Shown here in pieces: positions 1 through 7,489 of a stretch of DNA of 64,000 bases. The number at the start of each line of letters is the position of its first letter. Position 1 is the stretch's first letter. Under the pieces are notes generated by a model that saw only the letters and a list, made by a program, of their open reading frames with translations, was not told the DNA's origin and searched no databases. Made by a program: the position numbers and the translations under genes. The stretch is from SG8-30 sp963695155. Lineage in GTDB: Bacteria; Pseudomonadota; Gammaproteobacteria; Steroidobacterales; Steroidobacteraceae. The stretch spans positions 310,001 through 374,000 of the forward strand of contig CAVOGD010000006.1 in NCBI GenBank assembly GCA_963695155.1. Reading direction: 5' to 3'.

Positions 1-318
1 CATCAGGCCGATGGTGCCCAGCGCAAGCCCGCCGGGCAGCGGCCCGCACCAGACGTGGAAGGCCTCGTACAGGTCGTTGGCGATGCCCGACTCGGACAGC
101 ATGTAGCCCATGTAGATGAACAGCGGCAGCGTCAGCAGCGGATACCAGTTGAAGAGCGTGAAGGCGGCGGCGAACGGCAACTCGACGCCGCCCACGCCCC
201 ACAGCGCCAGCGCGAAAGCCGCGGCCACGAAGCCGATCGCACCGAAGACGCGCTGGCCGGTCAGCAGCATCAGCAGCATCGACGAGAACATCAGCAGGGC
301 GATGACTTCGTACATCAT
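1..318 (-). CDS. dctM: TRAP transporter large permease DctM, N-terminal part
   Basis: This is the large membrane subunit of a tripartite (TRAP) secondary transporter, which imports organic acids with a sodium or proton gradient. Only about 106 N-terminal residues lie in the window; the gene runs off the left edge. The visible protein begins MMYEVIALLMFSSML and has hydrophobic helices plus the conserved stretch around FNWYPLLTLPLFIYMGYMLS, typical of DctM. Its ATG overlaps the stop of dctQ (ATGA), so the two are translationally coupled. The periplasmic DctP subunit is not visible and may lie further left. The substrate is unknown; the upstream N-formylglutamate amidohydrolase hints at an acylated amino acid or a dicarboxylate, which is inference. 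Confidence 0.85.
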   Translation of the reverse strand, partial: MMYEVIALLMFSSMLLMLLTGQRVFGAIGFVAAAFALALWGVGGVELPFAAAFTLFNWYPLLTLPLFIYMGYMLSESGIANDLYEAFHVWCGPLPGGLALGTIGLM

Positions 319-827
319 GGCAGCGGTTCCCCGCGCGCCCTGGCCAGGTCCCGGAAGAAGGTGGCGATCACCTGCAGCAGCATCAGGCCGATGCCGGCCG
401 TCATGACGATCTTGATCGGCGCCATGTACGGCGCCCACGCCGAGTAGTTCCGCTGGCCGTACTCGAGCGCGTATTGCGTGCTTGACACGCCGCCGTAGAT
501 GAGCACCACGATGTAGAACAGCAGGAACGCGGAGGTGATCGTGTCGAAGAAGGCCTGCCGCCGGGGCGCCCACCGGCAGTACAGGACGTCCATCCTGACG
601 TGGGCGTCGAGCTGCATCGAGTACGCACCGCCCAGCAGGTAGTAGGCGGCCATGGTCATCTGCGCCACTTCCACGACCCACAGGAGCGGCAGGTTGAAAG
701 CGGTCCGCGCGATGGAGGACACCAGCAGCACGCCGATCATGACGAAGATGAGGTACATGACCATGCGGCCCACGCGGCGGTTGAGGGCCTCGACGTAGCG
801 CACGTAGAGTTGTACTGCTCTCGGCAT
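315..827 (-). CDS. dctQ: TRAP transporter small permease DctQ
   Basis: The 170-residue small membrane subunit of the TRAP transporter pairs with DctM in the inner membrane. The reading frame stays open upstream, but the ATG at 827 (MPRAVQLYVRYVEALNRRVG) gives the usual DctQ length and puts the first helix (VMYLIFVMIGVLLVSSI) near residue 25. Four hydrophobic helices are visible, with a conserved-looking region around ALEYGQRNYSAW, which resembles the DctQ signature region before the last helix. It overlaps dctM by four bases and lies 52 bases after the amidohydrolase gene, consistent with a single operon. Confidence 0.85.
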   Translation of the reverse strand: MPRAVQLYVRYVEALNRRVGRMVMYLIFVMIGVLLVSSIARTAFNLPLLWVVEVAQMTMAAYYLLGGAYSMQLDAHVRMDVLYCRWAPRRQAFFDTITSAFLLFYIVVLIYGGVSSTQYALEYGQRNYSAWAPYMAPIKIVMTAGIGLMLLQVIATFFRDLARARGEPLP

Positions 828-879
828 GGTCTGCTGTCCCCTCCCCTGCTCCGGACGATGCCAGCGCCGCCGTTCGCGG

Positions 880-1677
880 TCAGGTGCGCAGCAAGGCTGC
901 GCGTGCCTCGATGAGGTGCCGCGCGAGGCGTGTCGCGATGGCCGATTGCTCGGCCGCACCCGCTATCAGGTCGTTGCGGATCTCGATCATCACGTTCAGC
1001 AGGCCGTGCGGCACGGCGTGCTGCGCCAGCGTGTAGGTCACGCCGTCCTCGGGCCCGTAAGGCTCGTTGCGACCGATGCGCCAGCCGCCCTCGGCCGTGA
1101 TGAGCCGGATCATCTCTTCGGCCAGCCGCGCGTCCACGTCGTGCAGGATGCCGATCTCGAGTTCGCGGCTGCGCTGCTTGAAGACCGGCGTGAACGAGTG
1201 GACGCTGACCAGCGCCGGCGCCGGACCTGCGTCCAGCCTTGCCTGCAGCAGGTCCGCCAGCGTGTCGCGGAACGGCAGGTAATACCGGTCGACGCGCTGC
1301 TGACGCGCCGCGGCGGACAGGCCGACATTGCCGGGGATCCTGTGGACTTCGCTCTCCACCGCCATGGCGCTTTGCGCCTGCGGAGGGCGATTGCAGTCGT
1401 AGACCAGGCGTGAGACGCGCGGCATGACCAGCGGCGCGTCGAGCTGCACGGACATTGCCCGCGCCACCGCCGCCGCACCGGGGTCCCACACGATATGGCT
1501 CAGGAGCAGGTCGCTGGCCAGGCCGAGCGTCCCCAGTTCCGGCGGGATGAAATGGGAAGCGTGCTCGCACACCAGCACGAACCCGCCCGCACCGTGCGGG
1601 TTGACGACCTCAACGGTCAGATCGACCCCTCGATCTGCCGCGGCGACCGCGGGCGATTGTTGTTCTTTAGGTGCCAA
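880..1677 (-). CDS. N-formylglutamate amidohydrolase family protein
   Basis: The protein belongs to the N-formylglutamate amidohydrolase (HutG/FGase) family, zinc-type hydrolases that release formate from N-formylglutamate at the end of one histidine degradation route, or act on related acylated amino acids. Visible motifs are CEHASHFIPPELG near the N-terminus, RLVYDCNRPP, VHSFTPVF and MIEIRNDL near the C-terminus. The frame is open to a TTG at 1728. I prefer the TTG at 1677 because GAGGGGGG sits just upstream as a ribosome binding site, and because a plausible -35 (TTGACA at 1730-1735) would otherwise overlap the coding region. This gives 265 residues, the usual family size. No other histidine-utilisation gene is nearby, so the substrate could differ. 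It leads the dctQM operon. Confidence 0.8.
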   Translation of the reverse strand: MAPKEQQSPAVAAADRGVDLTVEVVNPHGAGGFVLVCEHASHFIPPELGTLGLASDLLLSHIVWDPGAAAVARAMSVQLDAPLVMPRVSRLVYDCNRPPQAQSAMAVESEVHRIPGNVGLSAAARQQRVDRYYLPFRDTLADLLQARLDAGPAPALVSVHSFTPVFKQRSRELEIGILHDVDARLAEEMIRLITAEGGWRIGRNEPYGPEDGVTYTLAQHAVPHGLLNVMIEIRNDLIAGAAEQSAIATRLARHLIEARAALLRT

Positions 1678-1705
1678 GCGCGCCCCCCTCGACGCTTGAT
1701 TGTCT

Positions 1706-1735
1706 ATATTTCTTCTGTCACTCTCCAATTGTCAA
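1706..1735 (-). promoter_or_regulatory. Candidate promoter of the amidohydrolase-dctQM operon
   Basis: On the minus strand a perfect -35 hexamer TTGACA (1735-1730) is followed by an AT-rich AAATATAGA stretch (about 1711-1703) that could hold the -10 element at 18-21 bases spacing. The spacing to a good -10 is not ideal. The location in the divergent gap with the RpiR regulator supports it. Confidence 0.4.
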
Positions 1736-1739
1736 GTTA

Positions 1740-1767
1740 TTTACGAAACGACGGTCTTCCCGATAAC
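1740..1767 (+). promoter_or_regulatory. Candidate promoter of the RpiR/spu operon
   Basis: TTTACG (1740-1745) and GATAAC (1762-1767) are separated by 16 bases, a reasonable sigma-70 arrangement, about 47 bases before the regulator's start. It is back to back with the divergent promoter, so the regulator could control both directions. Confidence 0.35.
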
Positions 1768-1814
1768 ATGGGACGGTACCCCGGCACAGCCGCGCGGATC
1801 CGCGTGCAGCGACG

Positions 1815-2693
1815 ATGATGGAATCGACCCAAGAGCTTACCGTAGCCGAGCGAGTGCGCAGCCAGTTCGGCACGTTGACCCGCGCCGAGCGCCAGTTCGC
1901 CAACATCCTCGTGGAGAACTACCCGGTTTCGGGGCTCGGCAGCATCACGGCCATTGCCGAATCGTCCGGCGTGTCGACGGCGACGGTGGCGCGCACCGTC
2001 CGCAAGCTGGGATTCGGGGGCTTTCCGCAGCTGCAGGCCGCGCTGCGTGCCGAACTCGAGGCGACCATCACGAGCCCGGTCACCAAGTACGACCGCTGGG
2101 CGCAGGAAGCCCCGGATACGCATATCCTCAACCGGTTCGGCGAGGCCGTGCTGGAAAACCTGCGCGGCACGCTGCAGCAACTCAACCCGGAGACCTTCGG
2201 CGCGGTCGTCGGCCTGCTGGCCGAGCAGCAGCACGCCGTGCACGTCGTCGGCGGGCGCATCACGCGCTCGCTGGCCGACTATTTTTTCACCCACATGCAG
2301 GTCATCAGGAACGGCGTCACGCTGGTCGCGTCGAACTCGAACACGTGGCCGCACTATGTGCTGAACATGCAGGCGCGCGACGTGCTGGTCGCCTTCGACA
2401 TCCGCCGTTATGAACGCGACATCCTGCGGCTGGCCGAGATGGCGACCGCCAAGGGCGTGACGCTGGTGCTGTTCACCGACCAGTGGGGTTCGCCGGCGGC
2501 CAAGCTGGCCACCCACAGCTTCCACTCCCGGATCGAGGCGCCGTCGGCGTGGGACTCGTCGGTCGTCACGATGTTCATCCTCGAGGCGCTGATTGCCGCG
2601 GTGGAAGACGCGACCTGGAAGGAAACCCAGGCGCGCATGAACTCCCTGGAGGAACTGTTCGACCAGACCAAGCTGTTCAGGAAGTTCACCTAA
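1815..2693 (+). CDS. RpiR/MurR-family transcriptional regulator
   Basis: This 292-residue cytoplasmic regulator has an N-terminal RpiR-type helix-turn-helix (about residues 8-80, with SITAIAESSGVSTATVARTV as the likely DNA-reading region) and a C-terminal SIS domain (about 115-260, starting near VHVVGGRITRSLADYF) that normally senses a phosphosugar. It starts with two adjacent ATGs and has no strong ribosome binding site. Its stop codon is directly followed by the puuD start, so it appears to be the first gene of the putrescine catabolic operon. Putrescine genes in E. coli use PuuR (XRE-cupin), so a SIS-domain regulator here is unusual and its ligand is unknown. It may also act on the divergent amidohydrolase-TRAP operon. 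Confidence 0.85.
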   Translation: MMESTQELTVAERVRSQFGTLTRAERQFANILVENYPVSGLGSITAIAESSGVSTATVARTVRKLGFGGFPQLQAALRAELEATITSPVTKYDRWAQEAPDTHILNRFGEAVLENLRGTLQQLNPETFGAVVGLLAEQQHAVHVVGGRITRSLADYFFTHMQVIRNGVTLVASNSNTWPHYVLNMQARDVLVAFDIRRYERDILRLAEMATAKGVTLVLFTDQWGSPAAKLATHSFHSRIEAPSAWDSSVVTMFILEALIAAVEDATWKETQARMNSLEELFDQTKLFRKFT

Positions 2694-3452
2694 ATGAAGA
2701 TGCGCAAGCCCGTCATCGGGATACCGGCCGATCGCCGGCTCTTGGGACCACACTGGTTCCATTGCGTCGGCGAGAAGTACATCGACGCCATCACGCGGGC
2801 CACCCGGGCGGTGCCCGTGATCCTGCCCGCTCTGGGCGAGCAGGACCTGCAGGACTGGCTCGCGAGCGTCGACGGCATCCTGTTCACGGGCAGCCGGTCG
2901 AACGTCGAGCCGCATCGCTATCAGGGTCCGCCGGCCGCGCCCGGCACCTTGCACGACCCCGAGCGCGATGCCACCACGCTGCCCATGATCCTGCACGCGG
3001 TCGAGGCCGGCCTGCCGGTATTCGGCATCTGCCGCGGCTTCCAGGAGATGAACGTCGCCTTCGGCGGCACGCTGGCGCAGAAGCTGCACGAGCAGCCCGG
3101 CCGGCAGGACCATCGCGAAGACGCCAGCCAGCCGCTCGACGTGCAGTACGGGCCGGCGCACGAGGTCGAATTCACCGAAGGCGGCCTGTTGCAGCGGCTG
3201 GCCGGCCGGCCGCACGCCATGGTCAATTCGCTGCACTCGCAGGGCATCGAGCGGCTCGGCGCACCGCTGGTCACCGAGGCGAAGTCGGATGACGGGGTGA
3301 TCGAGGCGTTCCAGGTCGGCGGCGCGAAGTCGTTTGCGCTGGCCGTGCAGTGGCACCCGGAGTGGAAGGCCATGGACAACGCCCTGTCGCGCGCGCTGTT
3401 CGGGGCCTTCGGCGAAGCCGCGCGCGAGCGCGCGGCGCGGCGGTCGCGGTGA
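2694..3452 (+). CDS. puuD: Gamma-glutamyl-gamma-aminobutyrate hydrolase (PuuD/SpuA-like)
   Basis: A 252-residue class I glutamine-amidotransferase-like hydrolase (peptidase C26). In the gamma-glutamylated putrescine pathway it splits gamma-glutamyl-GABA into glutamate and GABA in the cytoplasm. The nucleophile elbow is FGICRGFQEMN, with Cys near residue 109, and the catalytic His-Glu is in AVQWHPEW near the C-terminus. The N-terminal IGIPAD and GILFTGSRSNVEP stretches match PuuD. The ATG directly follows the regulator's TAA; a second ATG two codons in (MRKPVIGI) is also possible. The stop overlaps the GTG of puuA. The order spuA-spuB-spuC-transporter matches the Pseudomonas spu locus. Confidence 0.9.
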   Translation: MKMRKPVIGIPADRRLLGPHWFHCVGEKYIDAITRATRAVPVILPALGEQDLQDWLASVDGILFTGSRSNVEPHRYQGPPAAPGTLHDPERDATTLPMILHAVEAGLPVFGICRGFQEMNVAFGGTLAQKLHEQPGRQDHREDASQPLDVQYGPAHEVEFTEGGLLQRLAGRPHAMVNSLHSQGIERLGAPLVTEAKSDDGVIEAFQVGGAKSFALAVQWHPEWKAMDNALSRALFGAFGEAARERAARRSR

Positions 3453-4783
3453 GCGCGATCAGGCAGTTCCTGCGCGACCGCGCCGTATCCGAGGTGGAGG
3501 CGCTCATCCCGGACATGGCCGGTGTCGCGCGCGGCAAGATCATGCCGGCCGAGAAGTACGCCGAGGACGAAGGCATGCGCCTGCCGGAATCGATCTTCCT
3601 GCAGACGATCACCGGCGAGTATCCGCGCGACGACAGCTCCATCCACCCGTCCGAGATCGACATCGAGCTCGTCGGCGACCCCGGCACGATCCGCATCGTG
3701 CCGTGGGCGCCGGAGCCGACCGCGCAGGTCATCCACGACTGCTTCTACGACGACGGGCGCCCGGTGCCCATGTCGCCGCGCTACGTGTTGCGCCGGGTGC
3801 TGGACCTGTACGCGGCCAGGGGCTGGAAACCGGTGGTCGCGCCGGAGTTCGAGTTCTTCCTGGTCGAGCCGAACATCGACCCCGACTACCCGCTCAAGCC
3901 CCCGGTGGGTCGCTCGGGCCGTCCCGAGATCGGCCGGCAGGCGTACAGCATCGCGGCGGTCAACGAGTTCGACCCGCTATTCGACGACATCTACGCCTAC
4001 TGCGAGGCGCAGGACATCGACATCGACACGCTGATCCACGAGACCGGCGCCGCGCAGATCGAGATCAACCTGATCCACGGCGACGCGCTCGACCTGGCCG
4101 ACCAGTCCTTCCTGTTCAAGCGCACGGCGCGCGAGGCCGCGCTGCGCCACAAGATGTACGCGACCTTCATGGCCAAGCCGCTGGCCTCCGAGCCCGGCAG
4201 TTCCATGCACATCCACCAGAACGTGCTGGACAGCGAGACGGGCGCCAACGTCTTCAGCGACCAGAACGGCAAACCCACCGCGCTGTTCGAGTCGCACATC
4301 GCCGGGCTGCAGAAGTACCTGCCCGCGGCGATGTCGCTGCTGGCGCCCAACGTCAACAGCTACCGGCGGATCACGCCCTACAACCTGATGCCCGTCAACG
4401 TGCAGTGGGGCGTGGACAACCGCACCACCGGCCTGCGCGTGCCGGTCGCGCCGCCGCAGTCGCGACGCCTCGAGAATCGCGTGGGCGGCGCCGACGCCAA
4501 TCCCTACCTGGCGATCGCGGCCTCGCTGGCCTGCGGCTACCTGGGCATGACCGAGGGGCTCAAGCCCACCGCGCCGGTCACGGGCTCGGCCTACGACCTG
4601 CCGTTTACGCTGCCCATGATCCTCGCGGACGCGCTCACCCTGCTGCGCGGCTGCGCGCCGCTGGTCGACCTGTTCGGCGAGCGGTTCGTCGCGGCCTACG
4701 TCGCGGTCAAGGAAAACGAGCACGAGACCTTTGCGCGGGTGATCAGCTCCTGGGAGCGCGAACACCTGTTGCTCAACGTCTGA
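3449..4783 (+). CDS. puuA: Gamma-glutamylputrescine synthetase (PuuA/SpuB-like)
   Basis: A 444-residue glutamine-synthetase-fold ligase that joins glutamate to putrescine using ATP, the first committed step of this pathway. Visible GS features include APEFEFFLVE, the metal-binding TGAAQIEINLIHG, SSMHIHQNVLD, NVQWGVDNRTTGLRVP and the C-terminal GADANPYLAIAASLA. Replacement of the GS nucleotide and glutamate signatures by this set is typical of PuuA-like enzymes rather than GlnA. The GTG start at 3449 overlaps the puuD TGA (GTGA), which is better than the in-frame upstream extension inside puuD. The 16-base gap to the aminotransferase suggests co-transcription. The exact amine (putrescine, other diamine or ethanolamine) cannot be fixed from sequence, but the context favours putrescine. 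Confidence 0.88.
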   Translation: MSAIRQFLRDRAVSEVEALIPDMAGVARGKIMPAEKYAEDEGMRLPESIFLQTITGEYPRDDSSIHPSEIDIELVGDPGTIRIVPWAPEPTAQVIHDCFYDDGRPVPMSPRYVLRRVLDLYAARGWKPVVAPEFEFFLVEPNIDPDYPLKPPVGRSGRPEIGRQAYSIAAVNEFDPLFDDIYAYCEAQDIDIDTLIHETGAAQIEINLIHGDALDLADQSFLFKRTAREAALRHKMYATFMAKPLASEPGSSMHIHQNVLDSETGANVFSDQNGKPTALFESHIAGLQKYLPAAMSLLAPNVNSYRRITPYNLMPVNVQWGVDNRTTGLRVPVAPPQSRRLENRVGGADANPYLAIAASLACGYLGMTEGLKPTAPVTGSAYDLPFTLPMILADALTLLRGCAPLVDLFGERFVAAYVAVKENEHETFARVISSWEREHLLLNV

Positions 4784-4799
4784 GCCAGCGAGACGCCGC

Positions 4800-6188
4800 A
4801 TGACCGCCAGGGGGCGCACGACCTTGGAACGAACGACCCGCGACTGGCAGGCGCTCGACGCCCGCCATTACCTGCACCCGTTCACCGACTTCCAGGCGCT
4901 CGCCAGGGAGGGGTCGCGCGTCATCACCCGCGCCGAGGGCGTCTACCTGTTCGACTCCGAGGGCCAGCGCATCCTCGACGGCATGTCGGGGCTGTGGTGC
5001 GTCAACCTCGGCTACAGCCGGGGCGAGCTGGCGGACGCTGCGGCGCGCCAGCTGCGGGAACTCCCCTATTACAACAGCTTCTTCAAGAGCAGCAACCCGC
5101 CGGCCATCGAGCTGGCGCGGCTGCTGGCGGAGCTGACCCCGCCGCAGTTCAACCGGGTGTTCTTCACGAATTCCGGGTCCGAGGCCAACGACACGATCGT
5201 GCGCATGACGCGCCGTTACTGGGACCTGCTGGGCGAGCCCGCGCGCAGCGTGATCATCAGCCGCGAGAACGCCTATCACGGCAGCACCGTGGCGGCCGCC
5301 AGCCTGGGCGGCATGGCCGCGATGCACGCACAGGGCGGCCTGCCGATACCCGGCATCGTGCACATCGAGCAGCCCTACTGGTACGAGAACGGCACCGACG
5401 TGACGCCCGCGGAATACGGGCTGCGCGCCGCGGGCCGGCTGGCGGAGAAGATCGAGGAGATCGGGCCGCAGCGCGTCGCCGCCTTCATCGGCGAGCCCAT
5501 CCAGGGCGCCGGCGGCGTCATCATCCCGCCCGATACCTACTGGCCCGAAATCCAGAGGATCTGCAGCCACTACGGCATCCTGCTGATCGCCGACGAGGTG
5601 ATCTGCGGCTTCGGGCGCACGGGCCACTGGTTCGGCTGCGAGCATTTCGGCTTCGCGCCCGACTTCATGACCATCGCCAAGAGCCTGACCTCGGGCTACC
5701 AGCCGCTGGGCGGGGTCATGGTGTCGGACCGCGTGGCCGACGTGCTGGTCGACCGGGGCGGCGAGTTCCACCACGGCCACACCTGGGCCGGGCATCCGGT
5801 GGCCTGCGCGGTCGCCATCGAGAACCTCGGCATCCTGCGGCGCGAGCGGCTGGTGGAGCGGGTGCGCGACGACATCGGCCCCTACCTGCAGCGGCGCTGG
5901 CGCGAACTGGCCGACCACCCGCTGGTCGGCGAAGTGCGCGGCGTGGGCATGATCGGGGCGCTCGAGCTGGTGGCAGACAAGGACCGCCGCACCTTCTTCC
6001 CCGACCGCGGCGAGGTGGGGACCCGCTGCCGGGACCATTGCTTCGCCAACGGCCTGGTCATGCGGGCCGTGCGGGACACCATGATCATCGCGCCGCCGCT
6101 GGTGATCGAACACGGGCAGGTGGACGAACTGGTGGACCGGGCCCGCCGCTGCCTCGACCTGACGGCGGCCGACCTGGGGGTGGCCTGA
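4800..6188 (+). CDS. spuC: Class III aminotransferase, likely putrescine-pyruvate (SpuC-like)
   Basis: A 462-residue PLP-dependent aminotransferase of the omega (class III) type. SpuC moves an amino group from putrescine to pyruvate, giving 4-aminobutanal and alanine. Motifs in order are the N-terminal HYLHPFTDFQAL, FFTNSGSEANDTIVRM for the phosphate site, ENAYHGSTVAAASLGG, GEPIQGAGGVIIPP, LIADEVICGFGRTG with the cofactor-binding Asp, and the Schiff-base lysine in MTIAKSLTSGYQP. Length and motifs match SpuC and related beta-alanine/pyruvate transaminases. Position after puuDA and before potF matches the Pseudomonas spu order. No aldehyde dehydrogenase of the PuuC/KauB type is present in the cluster, so the aminoaldehyde must be oxidised by an enzyme encoded elsewhere. 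Confidence 0.88.
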   Translation: MTARGRTTLERTTRDWQALDARHYLHPFTDFQALAREGSRVITRAEGVYLFDSEGQRILDGMSGLWCVNLGYSRGELADAAARQLRELPYYNSFFKSSNPPAIELARLLAELTPPQFNRVFFTNSGSEANDTIVRMTRRYWDLLGEPARSVIISRENAYHGSTVAAASLGGMAAMHAQGGLPIPGIVHIEQPYWYENGTDVTPAEYGLRAAGRLAEKIEEIGPQRVAAFIGEPIQGAGGVIIPPDTYWPEIQRICSHYGILLIADEVICGFGRTGHWFGCEHFGFAPDFMTIAKSLTSGYQPLGGVMVSDRVADVLVDRGGEFHHGHTWAGHPVACAVAIENLGILRRERLVERVRDDIGPYLQRRWRELADHPLVGEVRGVGMIGALELVADKDRRTFFPDRGEVGTRCRDHCFANGLVMRAVRDTMIIAPPLVIEHGQVDELVDRARRCLDLTAADLGVA

Positions 6189-6234
6189 CGGCGGCGCTCG
6201 CCGGCCGGCTGCTGCTATATTAGGATCGCGAGCA

Positions 6235-6287
6235 CCGGGCGCACCCGCCCGGGCGAGAACTGCCAAGGGGATCCGGGCTGCGCCCGG
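6235..6287 (+). promoter_or_regulatory. Two GC-rich hairpins in the potF leader
   Basis: Two short stem-loops stand one after the other just before the potF ribosome binding site. The first pairs CCGGGCG (6235-6241) with CGCCCGG (6246-6252) around CACC. The second pairs CCGGGC (6273-6278) with GCCCGG (6282-6287) around TGC. Because the stems are similar, alternative pairing between them is possible. A TATATT (about 6216-6221) upstream may be part of a promoter. A role in attenuation or polyamine response is only inference. Confidence 0.35.
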
Positions 6288-6301
6288 CCAGGGGGATGAC
6301 C

Positions 6302-7423
6302 ATGCGTACTGAGATTCGTTATGGGCTGCTGACGGCGGCCGTCGTCGTATTGGCCGCCTGCGGTGGCAAGCAGGCCGGCGAGGAGCAGGCTGGCCCGGAG
6401 GCCAAGGAGCTGTTCGTCTACAACTGGTCCGACTACATCGCCGAGGAGACCGTCCCCGGATTCGAGGCAAAGTCCGGCATCAAGGTCACCTACGACGTGT
6501 TCGACTCGAACGAGGTGCTGGAAACCAAGCTGCTGGCCGGCAGCACCGGCTACGACGTGGTCGTGCCTTCGGCCTCGTTCCTCGAGCGGCAGGTCAAGGC
6601 TGGCGTGTTCATGAAGCTCGACAAGTCCAGGCTGCCCAACCTGGCCAACCTCGACCCGGAGATCATGGCGCGCATCGCCGAGCACGACCCGGGCAACGAG
6701 CACGCCGTGCCGTACCTGTGGGGCACGACGGGCATCGGCTACAACCCCGACAAGGTCAAGGCGGTGCTGGGCACCGACACGATCGACAGCTGGTCCGCGC
6801 TCTTCGATCCCGCCATTGCGGCCAAGCTCGCGCAGTGCGGCCTGGTGATGCTGGACGCGCCCGGCGAGGTGGTCGACTCGGCGCTGATCTACCTGGGCCG
6901 CGACCCCAACAGCGAGGCGCCGGAGGACCTGGCGGCGGCTGAGGAACTCCTGATGAAGGTCCGCCCGTACGTCCGTTACTTCCACTCATCGCAGTACATC
7001 AACGACCTCGCGACCGGCGAGATCTGCGTGGCGCTGGGCTGGAGCGGCGACGTGCTGCAGGCCCGCGACCGTGGCGGCGAGGCCGAGACGCCGGTCACCG
7101 TCGCCTACGCGATCCCCAGGGAGGGCGCCATCATGTGGTTCGACATGCTGGCCATCCCCGCCGATGCCCCGCACCCGGGCAACGCGCACGAGTTCATCAA
7201 CTACCTGATGGATCCGGCGGTCATCGCCCAGGTCACCGACTACGTGTCCTATGCCAACGGCAACGCGGCCTCGCTGGCGCTGGTCAGCGACGACGTGAAG
7301 GGCGATCCGTCGATCTACCCGACCGCCGAGGTCGCCCAGAAGCTGTATCCGCACCTGGCGGAGTCCCAGGAGTTCAGCCGGCTCATGAACCGCAGCTGGA
7401 CGCGGGTCCGTACCGGGCAGTAA
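6302..7423 (+). CDS. potF: Putrescine ABC transporter substrate-binding lipoprotein (PotF/SpuD-like)
   Basis: The 373-residue extracytoplasmic binding protein captures putrescine (or spermidine) for the PotGHI importer. It has a lipoprotein signal peptide ending in the lipobox LAAC, with Cys at residue 20, then the typical start LFVYNWSDYIAEETVPGFE of PotD/PotF proteins. LWGTTGIGYN, SWSALFDP, ALGWSGDV and MWFDMLAIPADAPHP are further family stretches. Two ATGs compete: 6296 and 6302. GGGGG at 6291-6295 touches the first and is six bases before the second, so 6302 is preferred. A strong hairpin follows the stop, as is common after highly expressed binding-protein genes. Confidence 0.9.
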   Translation: MRTEIRYGLLTAAVVVLAACGGKQAGEEQAGPEAKELFVYNWSDYIAEETVPGFEAKSGIKVTYDVFDSNEVLETKLLAGSTGYDVVVPSASFLERQVKAGVFMKLDKSRLPNLANLDPEIMARIAEHDPGNEHAVPYLWGTTGIGYNPDKVKAVLGTDTIDSWSALFDPAIAAKLAQCGLVMLDAPGEVVDSALIYLGRDPNSEAPEDLAAAEELLMKVRPYVRYFHSSQYINDLATGEICVALGWSGDVLQARDRGGEAETPVTVAYAIPREGAIMWFDMLAIPADAPHPGNAHEFINYLMDPAVIAQVTDYVSYANGNAASLALVSDDVKGDPSIYPTAEVAQKLYPHLAESQEFSRLMNRSWTRVRTGQ

Positions 7424-7438
7424 GCAGCGACCGAACCG

Positions 7439-7467
7439 GGCCCCGGCGGCCGGTCGCCGCCGGGGCC
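7439..7467 (+). promoter_or_regulatory. Strong intercistronic hairpin between potF and potG
   Basis: GGCCCCGGCGG (7439-7449) pairs perfectly with CCGCCGGGGCC (7457-7467) across a seven-base loop. No T-run follows, so it is not a standard terminator. Such stems after a binding-protein gene usually protect the upstream mRNA, giving more binding protein than membrane subunits. The function is inferred from position. Confidence 0.65.
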
Positions 7468-7489
7468 TCGCATTGCGGGGAGGCGGCAA

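Noticed and set aside
1737..3356. 539-residue minus-strand open frame opposite the RpiR and puuD genes
   Set aside because: Shadow frame; both plus-strand genes have recognisable domains.
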